NCBI GenBank assembly: GCA_963970005.1
Contig: CAXAMN010008347.1
Location: forward strand, 124,001-188,000
Direction: 5' to 3'
Source of the DNA: Durusdinium trenchii
Taxonomy: Eukaryota; Sar; Dinophyceae; Suessiales; Symbiodiniaceae
Length of the DNA stretch: 64,000 nucleotides
Shown here in pieces: positions 45,921 to 56,265 of this stretch. Each line of letters opens with the position of its first letter. Positions within the stretch are counted from its first letter, which is position 1. Made by a program: the position numbers and the translations under genes. The notes below the pieces were generated by a model, which worked only from the letters and a program-made list of their open reading frames with translations, was not told the origin of the DNA and did not search any database.

Positions 45921-47409
45921 CTTTCGACTTCAATTGTCGCCTCTTGCGGGTTCTTTTTCGCTTTAGCTTCTCTTGACTCCCTCTGGCTTGTTCACAGGTT
46001 GCATCAACACTGCTATGGGTGCTCTTACCATCTTGGTCTTGCTCTTTCCCATCATACTGTTGGGTGCTCTTGGCATTATCACTTAGTGAAAAATGCCCTA
46101 GCTCTTCCCCACAAGGACTCAACGGGGTGTGGTGCTCATGCTGCTTCTTTAAAAGAGAACAGCCTAGCTCTTTCCGCACCCCTAAAGTTTCAAGTGCGAC
46201 AAAATTTGTCGAAGATGATGCACCACCTGTGATAAAACTTCGTAATTCGTCAAGTTGCAACTGCATGCTGGCTTGTTTCAGTCGCTGTTGTTCAACTTCT
46301 AGCTTCAATGCTGCCACTTCTCTTTCATGTTCTTCTTTCTTGATATATTCGCCTGGGTTGTTCAATGTCTTTTGGGAGCCAGAGCTGAGAGGTGAAACTG
46401 CGAAATTGTCAGTTGAAACAGATTGGACAACTGTTTCGACCTCGCCTCTTATTCTCCAAACATCATTCGGAAAAATCATGACAAGTTGTTGGGCCACCCT
46501 TTCAACTTCTTCTCTTGAGTGGTCACCAAATGTCATGTGTAGGTGAGTCTCAGAGTCCCATGACTCCTGATCAACTTGATACGTCACATCTCTCACCGAC
46601 TCTGGCCTTCCAACTGTCTGTGTGCCAAATGTTCTCTGAGCTTGTGGTTCTGGCTCAGACTTGACTTGTTTGTGTAAGCCACAAATGGCCCTGTGCAGTT
46701 GTTTGTGTTTCCCAGAACTGGTGGAATATGTTGGGCCAGGTTGTTTCGCCTCACCAATTCTCACGCCATTCTTAGGATTTCTCCTAGACGTGTCGTGCCA
46801 AGGATAGCCTGTTGAAGAAGAACAACCAAAGGTCATTCTCGATATCTCCAAACAGCTCATTGGACGAAATTGGCTATTGCTCTTGACTTCTATCTCTTTG
46901 TATTCCAGGCCCACTTTCCGACAAGCCTTGAAGATCTGGTGAAACACAGGCTCTGTTGTTTCATTTATTTTGATGATGCAAGAGTACACTAAATCTCCCT
47001 GTTGTAATTGACTTCGGAACTCTGTTTCTGCTTTTGACATTTGCTGATTCACTCGCCTGGTGCATGGAAAAGTGTTGTCTTGTGATGAGCAAAACTTCGA
47101 GAATTGCGAGCCACACACAAAGTGTGGGACCATATGGCAACGCTCAAGCCCCTCATGCAGCTCATAACAGCGCGCCGGCGCCTGAGTCTGCACTTCATCA
47201 GGTGCTCTCCCAAACACTTCCTCAAACCTCCTTACACATTGAGGGAAGCTTTCAATCTTCTTCCTTCGTGATGTCTGACCATCCCAAACTGTCAGACACT
47301 CAGAGATGAGGTCCATTGCAACGGCAAACCTCCGACTGTCGCTGTCCTTTAGCTTAGAGCCAGTCGTCAACTCCGCGCCAGATCCAGAATCATGAGCTCG
47401 ATGTTCCAT
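45901..47409 (-). CDS. LINE B ORF1-like protein with GEAxxPGP motif
   Basis: The ORF is 502 codons starting 136 bases inside the element's 5' end. Notable parts are RIGEAKQPGP near residue 225, which resembles the D(V/I)ExNPGP 2A-type signature but has Gln for Asn; a helical region about residues 350-395 (EEHEREVAALKLEVEQQRLK); and a lysine/arginine-rich end (KLKRKRTRKRRQLKSK). The coiled coil and basic tail fit an RNA-binding ORF1 protein. The 2A reading is only suggestive because the Asn of NPGP is considered essential. Confidence 0.6.
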   Translation of the reverse strand: MEHRAHDSGSGAELTTGSKLKDSDSRRFAVAMDLISECLTVWDGQTSRRKKIESFPQCVRRFEEVFGRAPDEVQTQAPARCYELHEGLERCHMVPHFVCGSQFSKFCSSQDNTFPCTRRVNQQMSKAETEFRSQLQQGDLVYSCIIKINETTEPVFHQIFKACRKVGLEYKEIEVKSNSQFRPMSCLEISRMTFGCSSSTGYPWHDTSRRNPKNGVRIGEAKQPGPTYSTSSGKHKQLHRAICGLHKQVKSEPEPQAQRTFGTQTVGRPESVRDVTYQVDQESWDSETHLHMTFGDHSREEVERVAQQLVMIFPNDVWRIRGEVETVVQSVSTDNFAVSPLSSGSQKTLNNPGEYIKKEEHEREVAALKLEVEQQRLKQASMQLQLDELRSFITGGASSSTNFVALETLGVRKELGCSLLKKQHEHHTPLSPCGEELGHFSLSDNAKSTQQYDGKEQDQDGKSTHSSVDATCEQARGSQEKLKRKRTRKRRQLKSKGGPGYA

Positions 47410-47545
47410 TTTGTCTATAGCTCATGTTCAAAATGGAAATTTGGAATGGGCACCCCACAGGGTGACACCGCCCCGAAGGGCAACATTCCTCTCCAGGCCC
47501 CGTGGGCTTCCAATCCCACCATGCATCCCTCACGGGATTAACACT

Positions 47546-47712
47546 ACCAGCGGGCAAAGGACCAGAGGACCAGGGGACCAAGGGACCAGAGGACGAAAGG
47601 ACCAGCGGGCAAAGGACCAGAGGACCAAGGGACCAGAGGACCNNNNNNNNNNGACCAAAGGACCAGCGGGCAAAGGACCAGAGGACCAAGGGTCCAGAGA
47701 GAGGATGAAAGG
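47546..47712. repeat. GGACCAGAGGACCAAAGG minisatellite, right part
   Basis: Continuation of the array at 36570-36936 on the other side of LINE B, beginning with ACCAGCGGGCAAA. It is interrupted by the N run. Confidence 0.9.
47643..47652. other. Assembly gap (10 N)
   Basis: Ten undetermined bases within the minisatellite; the array length on this side is therefore unknown. Confidence 0.99.
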
Positions 47713-47820
47713 ACTAGAGGACCGGTTACCAAACAATTTTTTTTTGATACCTCTCCCGTGGACCCTCAACTGTAACGCCGAAGACATCCAACCGGTAACA
47801 CGGAGCGACCCCGTCGAAAC

Positions 47821-48165
47821 ATGACGGAACGCCGGTCGGTCGAAATAGGACTCTCGTCATCACCATTCGACCGGCCTACGGAAGCCGGCCATTCGCCGGC
47901 GGGCGAATCTGGGAAGAAACAAGAAGTTGACTGGGAACAATGCGCATCTGGAGAACACACTCGGAACGTGTTGAAGAGGTTGCCAGTCCAATCTCAAGCA
48001 GGACAGGCCGGCGGTATTGAGGTAGTAGTATTCGCCAGGAGCCTGTCAAATGCGATTGGCTTCAGCTGCAGGAGGCAAAGTGACCCTGGGAAAACTACCA
48101 CAGAACCTTGCTGCTTCCACCTTGAATCGATCAGGGTACCACTTAGGCTGATGTGCTCAATCTAA
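47821..48165 (+). CDS. Candidate ORF, unknown protein
   Basis: An ATG opens 114 codons of ordinary composition (MTERRSVEIGLSSSPFDRPT, GKKQEVDWEQCASGEHTRNV, GIEVVVFARSLSNAIGFSCR). It lies just beyond the minisatellite that holds LINE B. It may be a complete small ORF or a first exon. No domain is recognised. Confidence 0.45.
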   Translation: MTERRSVEIGLSSSPFDRPTEAGHSPAGESGKKQEVDWEQCASGEHTRNVLKRLPVQSQAGQAGGIEVVVFARSLSNAIGFSCRRQSDPGKTTTEPCCFHLESIRVPLRLMCSI

Positions 48166-48600
48166 ATGAATCCTTGCTTCGTTCAATCCCCTAAAACGCA
48201 CCTCAGTTGTGAATCGTCCATTCAGAGCATTTGATTCTCCTAGGATGGCTAGAGATCACCCCTCTTTGCTCGACTCCCTCTTGCAGGGGAAATCTACATA
48301 TCACCAGCTCATTCCCTGCTCACCGGCTGCGAGCAACTCAACTTGAGAACGACTTAGACCCATCCCAACCCCCAGTCACCTCCGATCATCTTCCTCCACA
48401 GTCCCGAAGCGCACCACAACTCACCAGAACTCTAAGACCAATGCATCTCTCATCCCTCAGACCCGAAAACCACCTTCCTAACCTCACGTAGGCCCGAACC
48501 ACCCAGAACTTCCGACACGTCCGACGTCCCAGTTCAACATCCAAAAATTGGAGTCAGTCATTCACTGAAGTCCTTCAGCACTCCACCCCAACGCTCCACG
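48166..48600. other. No firm gene
   Basis: One plus frame (48231-48491) is open and Ser/Pro/Leu-rich but has no start or splice support. Confidence 0.4.
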
Positions 48601-48720
48601 TGCCTCCGGATGCTCCTTCAGCTCCCACGGCGCCGGCGGCGTCGAGGGGAGGTCGGCCGCGGGCTCCGGGGTGCGGGTACGCGAGCGCCTCCAACGGGGC
48701 CGGCGCCGGGGTGGGTGGGC
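48601..48720 (-). CDS. Exon-like GC island, paralogue of 33138-33285
   Basis: The minus strand reads RSRTRTPEPAADLPSTPPAP then WELKEHPEARGALGW. The PPAPWxLxEHPEA core is shared with 33170-33226, about 15 kb away on the same strand. Splice edges are not fixed. Confidence 0.4.
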
Positions 48721-48940
48721 GGGACCGGGAAAGGAAGAAAGATGGATTTGAAGAGGGAACATGATGTCAGTTGATGTGGAATCACCACGAAAGACCACTT
48801 CAAATTAATGTTAATGTGGAGGACATGTGGTAACAATAGGTGACAACAAGTGACGGCCCAACCCTTCTGGAAGGCCATTCCAAAATGAATCGAACATGAT
48901 GGAATCCTACTCTCTACGGATGTAGCAAAACTCACCGCCC

Positions 48941-48975
48941 ACAAACATATATATATATATATATACATACACATA
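48941..48975. repeat. (TA)n microsatellite
   Basis: ATATATATATATATATACATAC run; no function inferred. Confidence 0.8.
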
Positions 48976-49211
48976 GAGTTAATACACCCATTGACCCTGG
49001 GCTTGATCGAAAGGATCTCTATTTGCCAAAAAAGAGGGATCCATGATGATCCATGGTTCTGATGTCTACCATTCATTTGATTTGATGTCTTAATGATGTG
49101 TGCCATTTCGTTTGAAAGACAAGACCCATGGTTCTGATTTTCATGGGATCTTGTGTAGATTCTACTAAGGCATCACCACCGGTCCCACCGGCCGTGCCTC
49201 CCGTTCTCCAG

Positions 49212-49305
49212 CCCTTCGTCTCGGCCAGACAGCGGGCGGACGAGCTCGGTGTCCGGCTCGGGCGCCTGACGTGGGAGGAGCTGAGCGGCAGCCTCCACCA
49301 GTTCG
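49212..49305 (+). CDS. Candidate internal exon, unknown protein
   Basis: A strong acceptor (GTGCCTCCCGTTCTCCAG) precedes a compact GC-rich frame: PFVSARQRADELGVRLGRLT then WEELSGSLHQF, ending near TTCG|GTGGTT. The amphipathic helices and single natural frame make it a good exon call. No domain is recognised. Confidence 0.5.
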
Positions 49306-49726
49306 GTGGTTTAGGACGTAGCAAGAAGCTACGGATGTAGCGATGCCCTTAGTTACTAGATGTTACTAGATGTTACTCTAGGACCCCCCATCTGGTCGAA
49401 GACATCTTGGGGTTGGGTTGTGCCATCTGAAACCACTGTAGCCCGGATTGCCGGTAGATCCGAAAGAAAGATCGATGCAGTCTGGGAGACCGGACATGGG
49501 CGGAGCGCATGGAAAAAATGTGAAGGGGGGTGCGGACCCCGGACTGTGTGACTGTGCGGAGAGCGATCAACACTTTTATGTTTTATTCACATTGACCTAC
49601 GTTCGAAGAGTTTTCGCATTTGGCATATGGCGCTTCCACGGCGTATTGGGCCTTCGAAGTGGGGACTTGGGACTTCTTCTGGAATTGGGAGACTCCACCG
49701 AGTCCTCTTGAAACAGCTTCAACGGC

Positions 49727-49838
49727 TCAAGGTGCAGGGCCTTTGAAACGTGCACGCGGCGCACGCGGCACTGGGGTTCGCGCCACTCCGGCCTCCTCTT
49801 CGTCCCCCTCGCCCTCTGCCGTGCCGAAGCGGTGGATC
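49727..49838 (-). CDS. Candidate terminal exon, acidic-to-basic tail
   Basis: After GATGCTCGCAG the minus strand encodes IHRFGTAEGEGDEEEAGVAR then TPVPRAPRARFKGPAP and a TGA. A second minus frame is open for 108 codons over 49597-49923, so the frame is not certain. A small plus-strand ORF (49626-49745, MALPRRIGPSKWGLG...) also overlaps. Confidence 0.35.
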
Positions 49839-49923
49839 CTGCGAGCATCGGTGGATCCCAAGCTGTGACCGGAGCAAGGAGAAGGGTCTTGGAAGGCCTT
49901 CCCCCAGCTGCCCAATGAGCCAA

Positions 49924-51249
49924 TCTAGTGCAGCCAATCTTGTCACTCAGGACTCACCTGGACCTTAGGCTAACTGCGGCTAACTGCCAGTGGGTAGGCT
50001 GGCAAAGCCTAAAGCCTGTCTATTTCGACATATTGTACTGCAGGGCTCGAGCTTGCCATGCCCTGTAGCTGGATTAACTCGGTGCCCCAGTGGTCACAGG
50101 ATCACACCATGGTGCTTCCTACATGTCACGTTTCATGCTGGGAGGCTTACCAAAAAAAAACAGAGGCAGCTGCTCCATTGTGTTGCATCTGTGCTCATAA
50201 AGGGGAAGGAGGCGGACGCAATGAAAGTTGTTTTCGGAGCTTCTACGCCAGGCTTCCTCAGTGTTTGTCGGAGGGATTCCCACTGCCTGTGGCCATGGTG
50301 CCAAGGTTCTTGCCGAGCAGAGGCTCTGTTTACAGTGGAACGGCCTTTTGCATGGTGTTGACCCTTCGAACCGCACAGTCGAGGCTGCGTAGTTTTGCTG
50401 GAAAGCAGAGGGAGCCTTTTCTTTTTATTTGGCTATTGTGCATGCGGAGTGGCAGTTTGGTTACTTCGCGCGGAAAGCTGGTATTGACTAGTTTTCGGGC
50501 TTTGAAAGCATGAAGATGGCTTCCACGAGGCCCTGGAAGAAGACTTCTGCTTGGAATAGTGTCAGTAGAATGAGCTTGATGTGCCTTAAACTTGTGGTTT
50601 GAGGACTTCATTGCTGTTGAACGAGCATCGGAAGTGGCCTGGCCTGATGAACAGATGACCAGGTTGATTGCTGCTCAGCCTCAATTACCCTTTTCGTTAC
50701 GCCACCCAATCAGATCCAATCTGGGATTTGTGATGGGTGCGACTTGTTTTTGGCCTTTGTGTCGGTACCTTGGGGCTTTGCGGCCCGCAGCTTGCCGGAA
50801 GTGGTATGGCTGCTTTTGGCCTGACTTTTAGTTTTGCCACAAGGAACGCGCAACTTTCATATTCAGGGTTGTGCCTGGCCTTGTTCAACCTGATCTTGCC
50901 CAGTACAGTACCTGGGACCGCTTGGGCTTAATTAGATGCACGGCAGCCACAGACAGACGTCTTAGGCCTATGCGAAAGAAAGGATATTGTACTGCCTCCA
51001 ATTGCTCAAAAACCTGGCTGCCACTTCTTGACCCATCAGACCTCTGCTCCGTCATGATCATGCCCACATAGTGACACATCTATATTAGTATAGTATAGGA
51101 AGAAACAACAGAAAAAAAGGGGGTGCAGTACGCCAAGAATGAAGCTGTTTCCTATTATTTCCTCAAGCCCTACGTGTCACAAATCTGGAACAGGGTGTCC
51201 TGAACTTCTCCCAGCTCACCACCCCAGTCACCGCTATACCGCGAGTGCC
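49924..51249. other. No firm gene
   Basis: Several plus-strand frames of 80-150 codons (49990-50513) have odd Cys/Trp-rich composition and no splice support; nothing is assigned. Confidence 0.4.
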
Positions 51250-51413
51250 GCTCATGCCCTTCGACCGCTCGCCCCGCAACCACCGGGGTCTCGCGCCCCC
51301 CCGGTCCTCCCGAGTGCATTGCAAATGGACGTGAGGGAACCGCTCACTGTCGTGACCTCATCGGGTGCAAACACGATCCGACCCTCAAGAAGCCACCGGA
51401 TGACCGGATGAGC
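51250..51413 (-). CDS. Candidate exon, unknown protein
   Basis: The minus strand reads HPVIRWLLEGRIVFAPDEVT then TVSGSLTSICNALGRTGG. The composition is natural. The acceptor near 51413 and the downstream edge are uncertain. Confidence 0.4.
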
Positions 51414-51755
51414 CAGTCCTTTTTGGGGGGGGGATGGATTGCTGGTGGATCCTTTTGGCCAGAATGTATCAGGATGTCTCTCACCGCATGTCAATCAACA
51501 TCCCGGCTTCCTTTCTACTTAGAGTTGAAAACGGGTATAATTAAGGGTCAAGCGATTCGATCTAACCCTGACATGCAAAAGAACATCTAATTACACGGGG
51601 AAAAAGGATGCAAAACAACGATAAATGTGTCCCGTTTGCTGGACCAACTGTACCGATGCGCCCCCGCAGCAGCCCCTCAGATCCTCCCGGCTCCACACCT
51701 CGCTCCACGTCTCTGAGTTCCCCACTCGGTCCATGCCCATGTCACCAGCCTCCAC

Positions 51756-51888
51756 CTGTGAAGACTCGGAAGACTCGGGGAAGCTCCGAAGTTCCACGCC
51801 AATGACTTGCACGAGGGCCCCAGGGTCACCCAAAAGGACGACCCCCCCGGTTGACCCAAAAGGACCAGATATTTCGAAGCATGTCTTT
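51756..51888 (-). CDS. Candidate internal exon, unknown protein
   Basis: The exon lies between CGCTATAG and TCACAG|GTGGAG. It encodes CFEISGPFGSTGGVVLLGDP then GALVQVIGVELRSFPESSES. A second minus frame is open for part of the length. No family is recognised. Confidence 0.45.
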
Positions 51889-53863
51889 CTATAGCGAAGG
51901 GCAGCTTGGACATGTCTTGCCACCTCACTTGTTCAAGGTAGATGACCTTGAAACTTGGGTATGGAGATGTGTGTCTTTCTCATGTTATCTCATGTTCCCA
52001 GATTCTTCCTAGCTGTTTGGGGGCCTGGCAGTTCTGTGTGAATATTCCGTTCCAGCCCATGTCCAGATAGAACTCAATCTCAAAGAACTGAGGACGAACC
52101 ACAGGTTCTGAGAACCTGTTCCAAGAACACTCCCTGATCTGTTGTTGAAATTGATATCTGATCCCTTCAGCGGACAACTTCGACTAAGGTGACTACGGTG
52201 ACTGAATTTCCTGCAGTCAGCTTGTCTGGTTTGAACAACGTACCAACAAAGCATTTAGATTAATGACCTGCCCCAAGAGAATTCCATTTCGCAACAAGCT
52301 GGCAGCATAGCTGTATAAGAACCTCCTCGCTTCTTTCACAAACTTTGGAGAAAACAAGTTTCATTCCATGATGTGCTTTCTTGGATGAGCTTGTAATCCA
52401 AAAAGGACGTGCTTCCTCGGAAGAAACCTTCAGTCTTGGTATACACCTTCCTCTCTTTATGTCCAATAAACCCTACACAACAATGGTAAGCTTTGCTTGC
52501 ACCTGATTTGGGGGAAATACTTTCGAAGGAACCTCAAAAACTTTCAAAGCAAGGGATCACAAAGTCGACCCTGGGCTCAAAGTCAACCACAAAACAATAT
52601 CAGTAAAGTCAGGGTTCACATCCACAGTACCACTGAGTCACTATCCACTATCCTTTGTCCATCTTGATGGTTTCACCAGTGAAACCGGTGGGTTTCGGAC
52701 GTGTTTCGCACGGTTCCGAGGGTCTTTTGGTTCGGAAAAGGCATGAGATCGGTGCCCAAAGACTGAGGTGAAAGGCTGAACTCCAAAGACCCCAACAAAG
52801 GGTTTGTTCAAAGACTCATCTTCAGATTCATTTCTATTCCTGAGGTGTCTTTGTTCATCTATAATCTATTGTTTTTTTTGTATTGGTGCCTGAATCATCT
52901 TCAGTTTCTTTCTTTTCCCTCTTGCAGTTCAGTGGCTGACATGAGAATGTCAGGACAGTCCTTTCTCTGCAACAAAGGATTGTTTGGGGTCCAAATCAGC
53001 CAGACGACCAGAAAGCTTCTGGAAGAATTGATGTTTGTAGGTAATTCTTGCCGAAGGACCATGACCATGATTACTGGCTGTTTGAGCTGTTGAAAAGGTT
53101 GTCTTTTGAAATGGCTGTTGTAATGCAAACAACCTTGCTCCAAACAGAAAATTTGTCACTTGTGTATTGAGTTCGGAATTGTAACAATCTACGGTTCGGG
53201 ACTCCCGCCACACTTTACAGCACAAAAGATCTGGGTGTTGCTTATACAATTACAATGGTCTGTTTCCTGACACCTATATTACCCTTATACATGCCCAATA
53301 GATCAATGGCTCCATATATTTTCTTGTTCATGAATACTCATAAGGTGGATGGTCAAGTTCGATCAAATGGGAATTAAGAACTATATCCCTGAAATTCCCA
53401 TCCAAAATTGACACCGTCAAGGACAACCTGAAACTAGTAAGTCTGATGATCTCCCAAAAAAAACACTCGAACCATATACATATATATATATCATCTATAC
53501 ATGACCTCAAGCTGGTATGCCTTCTCCCAAGAAGCCACACATGTATCCAGGGCAAACCCCGGGCGAACTCCTGATCCTCCCTCGCAAGTTGCCTGGACAT
53601 TCGTCCCGGTCTCTCGCTGGAGCTCCTCGCGTGGGACGTGTCAGGTGTCAAAGAGTCTTCTGCTCAGGAGGTGCAACCCCTAGTTGCCATAGATAAATCG
53701 TTGTATAAGGAGCCTTGACCCCCCGAATTTCAGAGTGGCGAATCAGATCCTCCATGCTTAAACAGTGGCACCCCAAAGCTAACGGGCGTGCTTTTTCGGT
53801 GCTTGCAGCATCTGGGAGCGTCCAAAAACACCTGGTGTCATGCTTTTCAACCACACGTTGTGC
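51889..53863. other. Mostly non-coding; one weak exon near 53520-53640
   Basis: Near 53540-53628 the plus strand reads PGELLILPRKLPGHSSRSLA up to CAG|GTGTCA, while the minus strand reads SERPGRMSRQLAREDQEFAR. The strand is undecided. The remainder shows no exon with support. Confidence 0.4.
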
Positions 53864-54220
53864 TTACGATGAAATCACATCTCCAACGAGCAAATCCCCT
53901 TCTCTGTCACCCAACAGACCCAACCATAGAGGCAAACCTCGGGTAAACTGGGTAGTAGACTGATCCTCACCCACTGGGTCCGGGACATGAGGCCCGAAGC
54001 AAAGCAGCAAAACCCCGACCGGGACCGGGATCTTCCTATCTGTTTCACACATCCAAACGTTCTCCTTAGACCGCGGGACACATTCCAGGACACACTCCAC
54101 AGATGTTTTGAACCTGGTAGAGGACTGAGTCTCACATGGACCCGATTTTAGACGTGGACATACATGGACCTGTTGAGGAAATCGCAGGAAGCTCTTGCTG
54201 CCGGCCTCTTTGCTCGTCAT
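53864..54220 (-). CDS. Candidate 118-codon coding segment
   Basis: The open minus frame reads FKTSVECVLECVPRSKENVW, then IPVPVGVLLLCFGPHVPDPV, then GLPLWLGLLGDREGDLLVGD. A second minus frame is also long. It lies 146 bp downstream of the KH-like exon on the same strand and could belong to the same gene, but the join was not established. Confidence 0.4.
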   Translation of the reverse strand: MTSKEAGSKSFLRFPQQVHVCPRLKSGPCETQSSTRFKTSVECVLECVPRSKENVWMCETDRKIPVPVGVLLLCFGPHVPDPVGEDQSTTQFTRGLPLWLGLLGDREGDLLVGDVISS

Positions 54221-54365
54221 GCTCGTATCGTATCACAGAACCCCAAGCAACAGGCTTTGGGCCCGTGTTGGCCTTCTTTCAGGGCAAAACTTCCAGGACT
54301 CGCCCCCCTTTTTGGACCTCCACACCCCCAAGGATCCCTGGTGTCCTCCCTTCCCCTAGTGCCAC

Positions 54366-54473
54366 CCTGCCCTGGAGGCCCCGAGCCTTGATGTTGGCGC
54401 CTCGCTTGCCAATCACCACCGACGCCAAGAACCTCCCGGGATGGTCGTCCCAAGCGAGGTTCTGCCGGTTCTG
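54366..54473 (-). CDS. Candidate exon with KH-domain GxxG motif
   Basis: A textbook acceptor (CTCCTCCCCTTCTCCAACTCCCACAG, 54499-54474) opens a 36-codon phase-0 exon ending at AGG|GTGGCA. It reads QNLAWDDHPGRFLASVVIGK then RGANIKARGLQGR. VVIGKRGANIK matches the I-G-x-x-G loop and following helix of KH RNA-binding domains. Only the core of the domain is in this exon. If correct, the gene encodes an RNA-binding protein. Confidence 0.5.
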
Positions 54474-54913
54474 CTGTGGGAGTTGGAGAAGGGGAGGAGC
54501 CCTATTATTATAGGACCCCCCCCCTAAAATGGGACACCTATAGGGCTCAAGTTGTTAAAGGTCGAAATGATGTCAACAAATGTTCTCATGTGTTGACTGC
54601 CGTAACTCTGTATCTGCTGATACCTTGACTGTCCTTGACTCCTTTTGGGGAGTGGTTTCAGGCGAAAGGTAGCTACTCGTCCAGCAAACCGGATTTTCTC
54701 TGTTATGCTATATATCCAAAGAATCACTCCCGACGAAGTGCTTCCTACCCCGGAGTGGAGCTTGGACCTTCAGTGCTGCACGATGAACATGACCGAAAGC
54801 ATCCATATTGGCAGTGTCCGCAATTTCGCCCATGGAGGTTTTGCTCTTGACTCAAACTCTGCTTAGTGCAAGTGAAAGGCCTCTGCTTCAACAGAATTTG
54901 GAACTTCACTTAC

Positions 54914-55038
54914 TTGAACCTCCCTGACTCTTTGGATCGGACCACCAGGCTGCCTGGGCAGGAGCACCTTCAGCTCAGTCCCTGCGCGAGCCGCGTCGTC
55001 GCATGGGACGTCGCGCCCTCCTCGCTTGAGACTCGAAG
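54914..55038 (-). CDS. Candidate internal exon with consensus GTAAGT donor
   Basis: Between CCCAGTCTCAG and CAA|GTAAGT only one of three frames is open. It encodes SSLKRGGRDVPCDDAARAGT then ELKVLLPRQPGGPIQRVREV. An overlapping minus frame without the acceptor (54970-55203, for example LVRTWEGGILHIPKESAQIG) is also natural, and plus-strand frames are open, so the locus is coding-dense but incompletely resolved. Confidence 0.5.
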
Positions 55039-55059
55039 CTGAGACTGGGCGTTCCACTC

Positions 55060-55397
55060 GAAGGAAGAAAAACCGATCTGGGCTGACTCTTTGGGGATGT
55101 GAAGTATGCCCCCCTCCCAAGTACGAACCAGCTGGCGCCGCTTTCTCGTTGTGTTCGCCCAAACCTGGACTTCCTGGACGTCCGGGACCGGCCGGTGATC
55201 CAACCGGGAAAACCGCGCCTGACTTCCGACCCTTCACCTGGTCAGCGGGACGTGGAGCGGCCCACGGTTTGGTACTCAAAGTGTCTGGTACCAAGTGGGT
55301 CTATGCGTACTCAGTGATGCTCAAAAGGAGCGCACGAAGAACACCGATCTGGGAGGAGCACCGACCTGTCATTCTCACAGTAGAAGTATGCTGTTAA
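55060..55397. CDS. Coding-like region, strand and exon limits unresolved
   Basis: On the minus strand, a piece near 55245-55290 reads TLSTKPWAAPRPADQ up to CAG|GTGAAG. On the plus strand, the same region is open to 55397 (WSAGRGAAHGLVLKVSGTKW). Both are credible. Confidence 0.3.
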
Positions 55398-55682
55398 TCA
55401 TCAACCATTGCGAGAAAGCGATGTTGATCCAAAAAGGCCACGCACACATACGACATCCAGTAACAAATATGCACAATCCTAAAAAGGACATGTTGAGGAT
55501 TAGGAGCAACTTTGCAAAGGTGCATGTACTACAACAGTTTCAATGGGGTGCGTATTGGAGGATAGGGGTGCCTATCACCCAGTCGCTCAGGGACAAAAAA
55601 ATCACCCCTTCTGGTACCTGCATACGTGTAAGTGACTGTAAGTGTATGAGTTTACCGAAATCTCCGCTGGACTAGTCCAACG

Positions 55683-56174
55683 ATGGACGGCGGACCGTTC
55701 GGACGTCTCCAAACCGTCGCTTGTGCTGTTCGGACGAATCAACTCTCACCCCACACGACGCCAATGGACGGCCATGTTGTGACTTTTGGGATGTGGTGTG
55801 GAGGGTTCAAGGTAACTAGGCATATGTGGCCGAAGTTCCGTCCTCCCCAAAACAGAGGTCTGCTCTGGTCTCCCACCGAACTGGGCTCGAGCAGGTCTCG
55901 GTCAGTCCCACCGCACCTTTGCGAGCACGGCCTGAACCGCCTTGGGAAGCAACGGACCGCCACGCAACCCGGGCGGGTGGCGAACCGGCCGGCTCTCGGA
56001 ATGAGTGCGGGTGGAAAGGGCGAAGAAGTCGATCGACGTGACCGCAGCTGCTGCGATCGTTTGATGGTGGACTTTCCAACCCACACCTCTTGCTTTCACC
56101 TCATTCTGTGGAAGTTTGTTCAAGTGAAGTCAAGTGATGTCGTTTCTATATCCCACCACCTGTTCCAGGTATGA
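55683..56174 (+). CDS. Candidate 163-codon ORF, unknown protein
   Basis: The ORF starts at an ATG and remains open to 56174 (MDGGPFGRLQTVACAVRTNQ, FGMWCGGFKVTRHMWPKFRP, GLNRLGKQRTATQPGRVANR). An internal CCCAAAACAG could be an acceptor, so it may be two exons and intron. A 115-codon minus frame overlaps. No domain is recognised. Confidence 0.4.
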   Translation: MDGGPFGRLQTVACAVRTNQLSPHTTPMDGHVVTFGMWCGGFKVTRHMWPKFRPPQNRGLLWSPTELGSSRSRSVPPHLCEHGLNRLGKQRTATQPGRVANRPALGMSAGGKGEEVDRRDRSCCDRLMVDFPTHTSCFHLILWKFVQVKSSDVVSISHHLFQV

Positions 56175-56194
56175 GGACACTACAACCAAATCTC

Positions 56195-56265
56195 AGCATA
56201 TCCCATCCAACCCATCCCAAAATCAATGGTTTGTCAAAACCCATCCCATCCCATCCCACAATCAT
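56195..56265. repeat. (ATCCC)n-type degenerate repeat
   Basis: Repeated CCCATCCCATCCCATCCCA with an ATCAATGGTTTGTC interruption. Confidence 0.75.

Larger units (their letters stand above)
36937..47545 (-). mobile_element. LINE B: 10.6-kb USP-encoding non-LTR retrotransposon, frame-damaged
   Basis: The element lies on the minus strand, 5' end at 47545 and 3' end at 36937 (tail GTCAAAAAAAG). It interrupts a minisatellite, and ACCAGCGGGCAAA stands directly outside both ends (36924-36936 and 47546-47558), consistent with a 13-bp target-site duplication, although the unit is also part of the array. Order 5' to 3': ORF1 (502 residues), overlapping ORFx (394 residues), then endonuclease, reverse transcriptase, C2H2 fingers, USP-like domain and a final C2H2 finger. 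Frame changes near 42200, 40860 and 39920 break the long ORF. No LTRs are present. Confidence 0.8.

Noticed and set aside
49990..50513. Plus-strand frames of 123 and 151 codons
   Set aside because: Biased Cys/Trp/Ser composition, overlapping each other in different frames, with no convincing start or splice signals.
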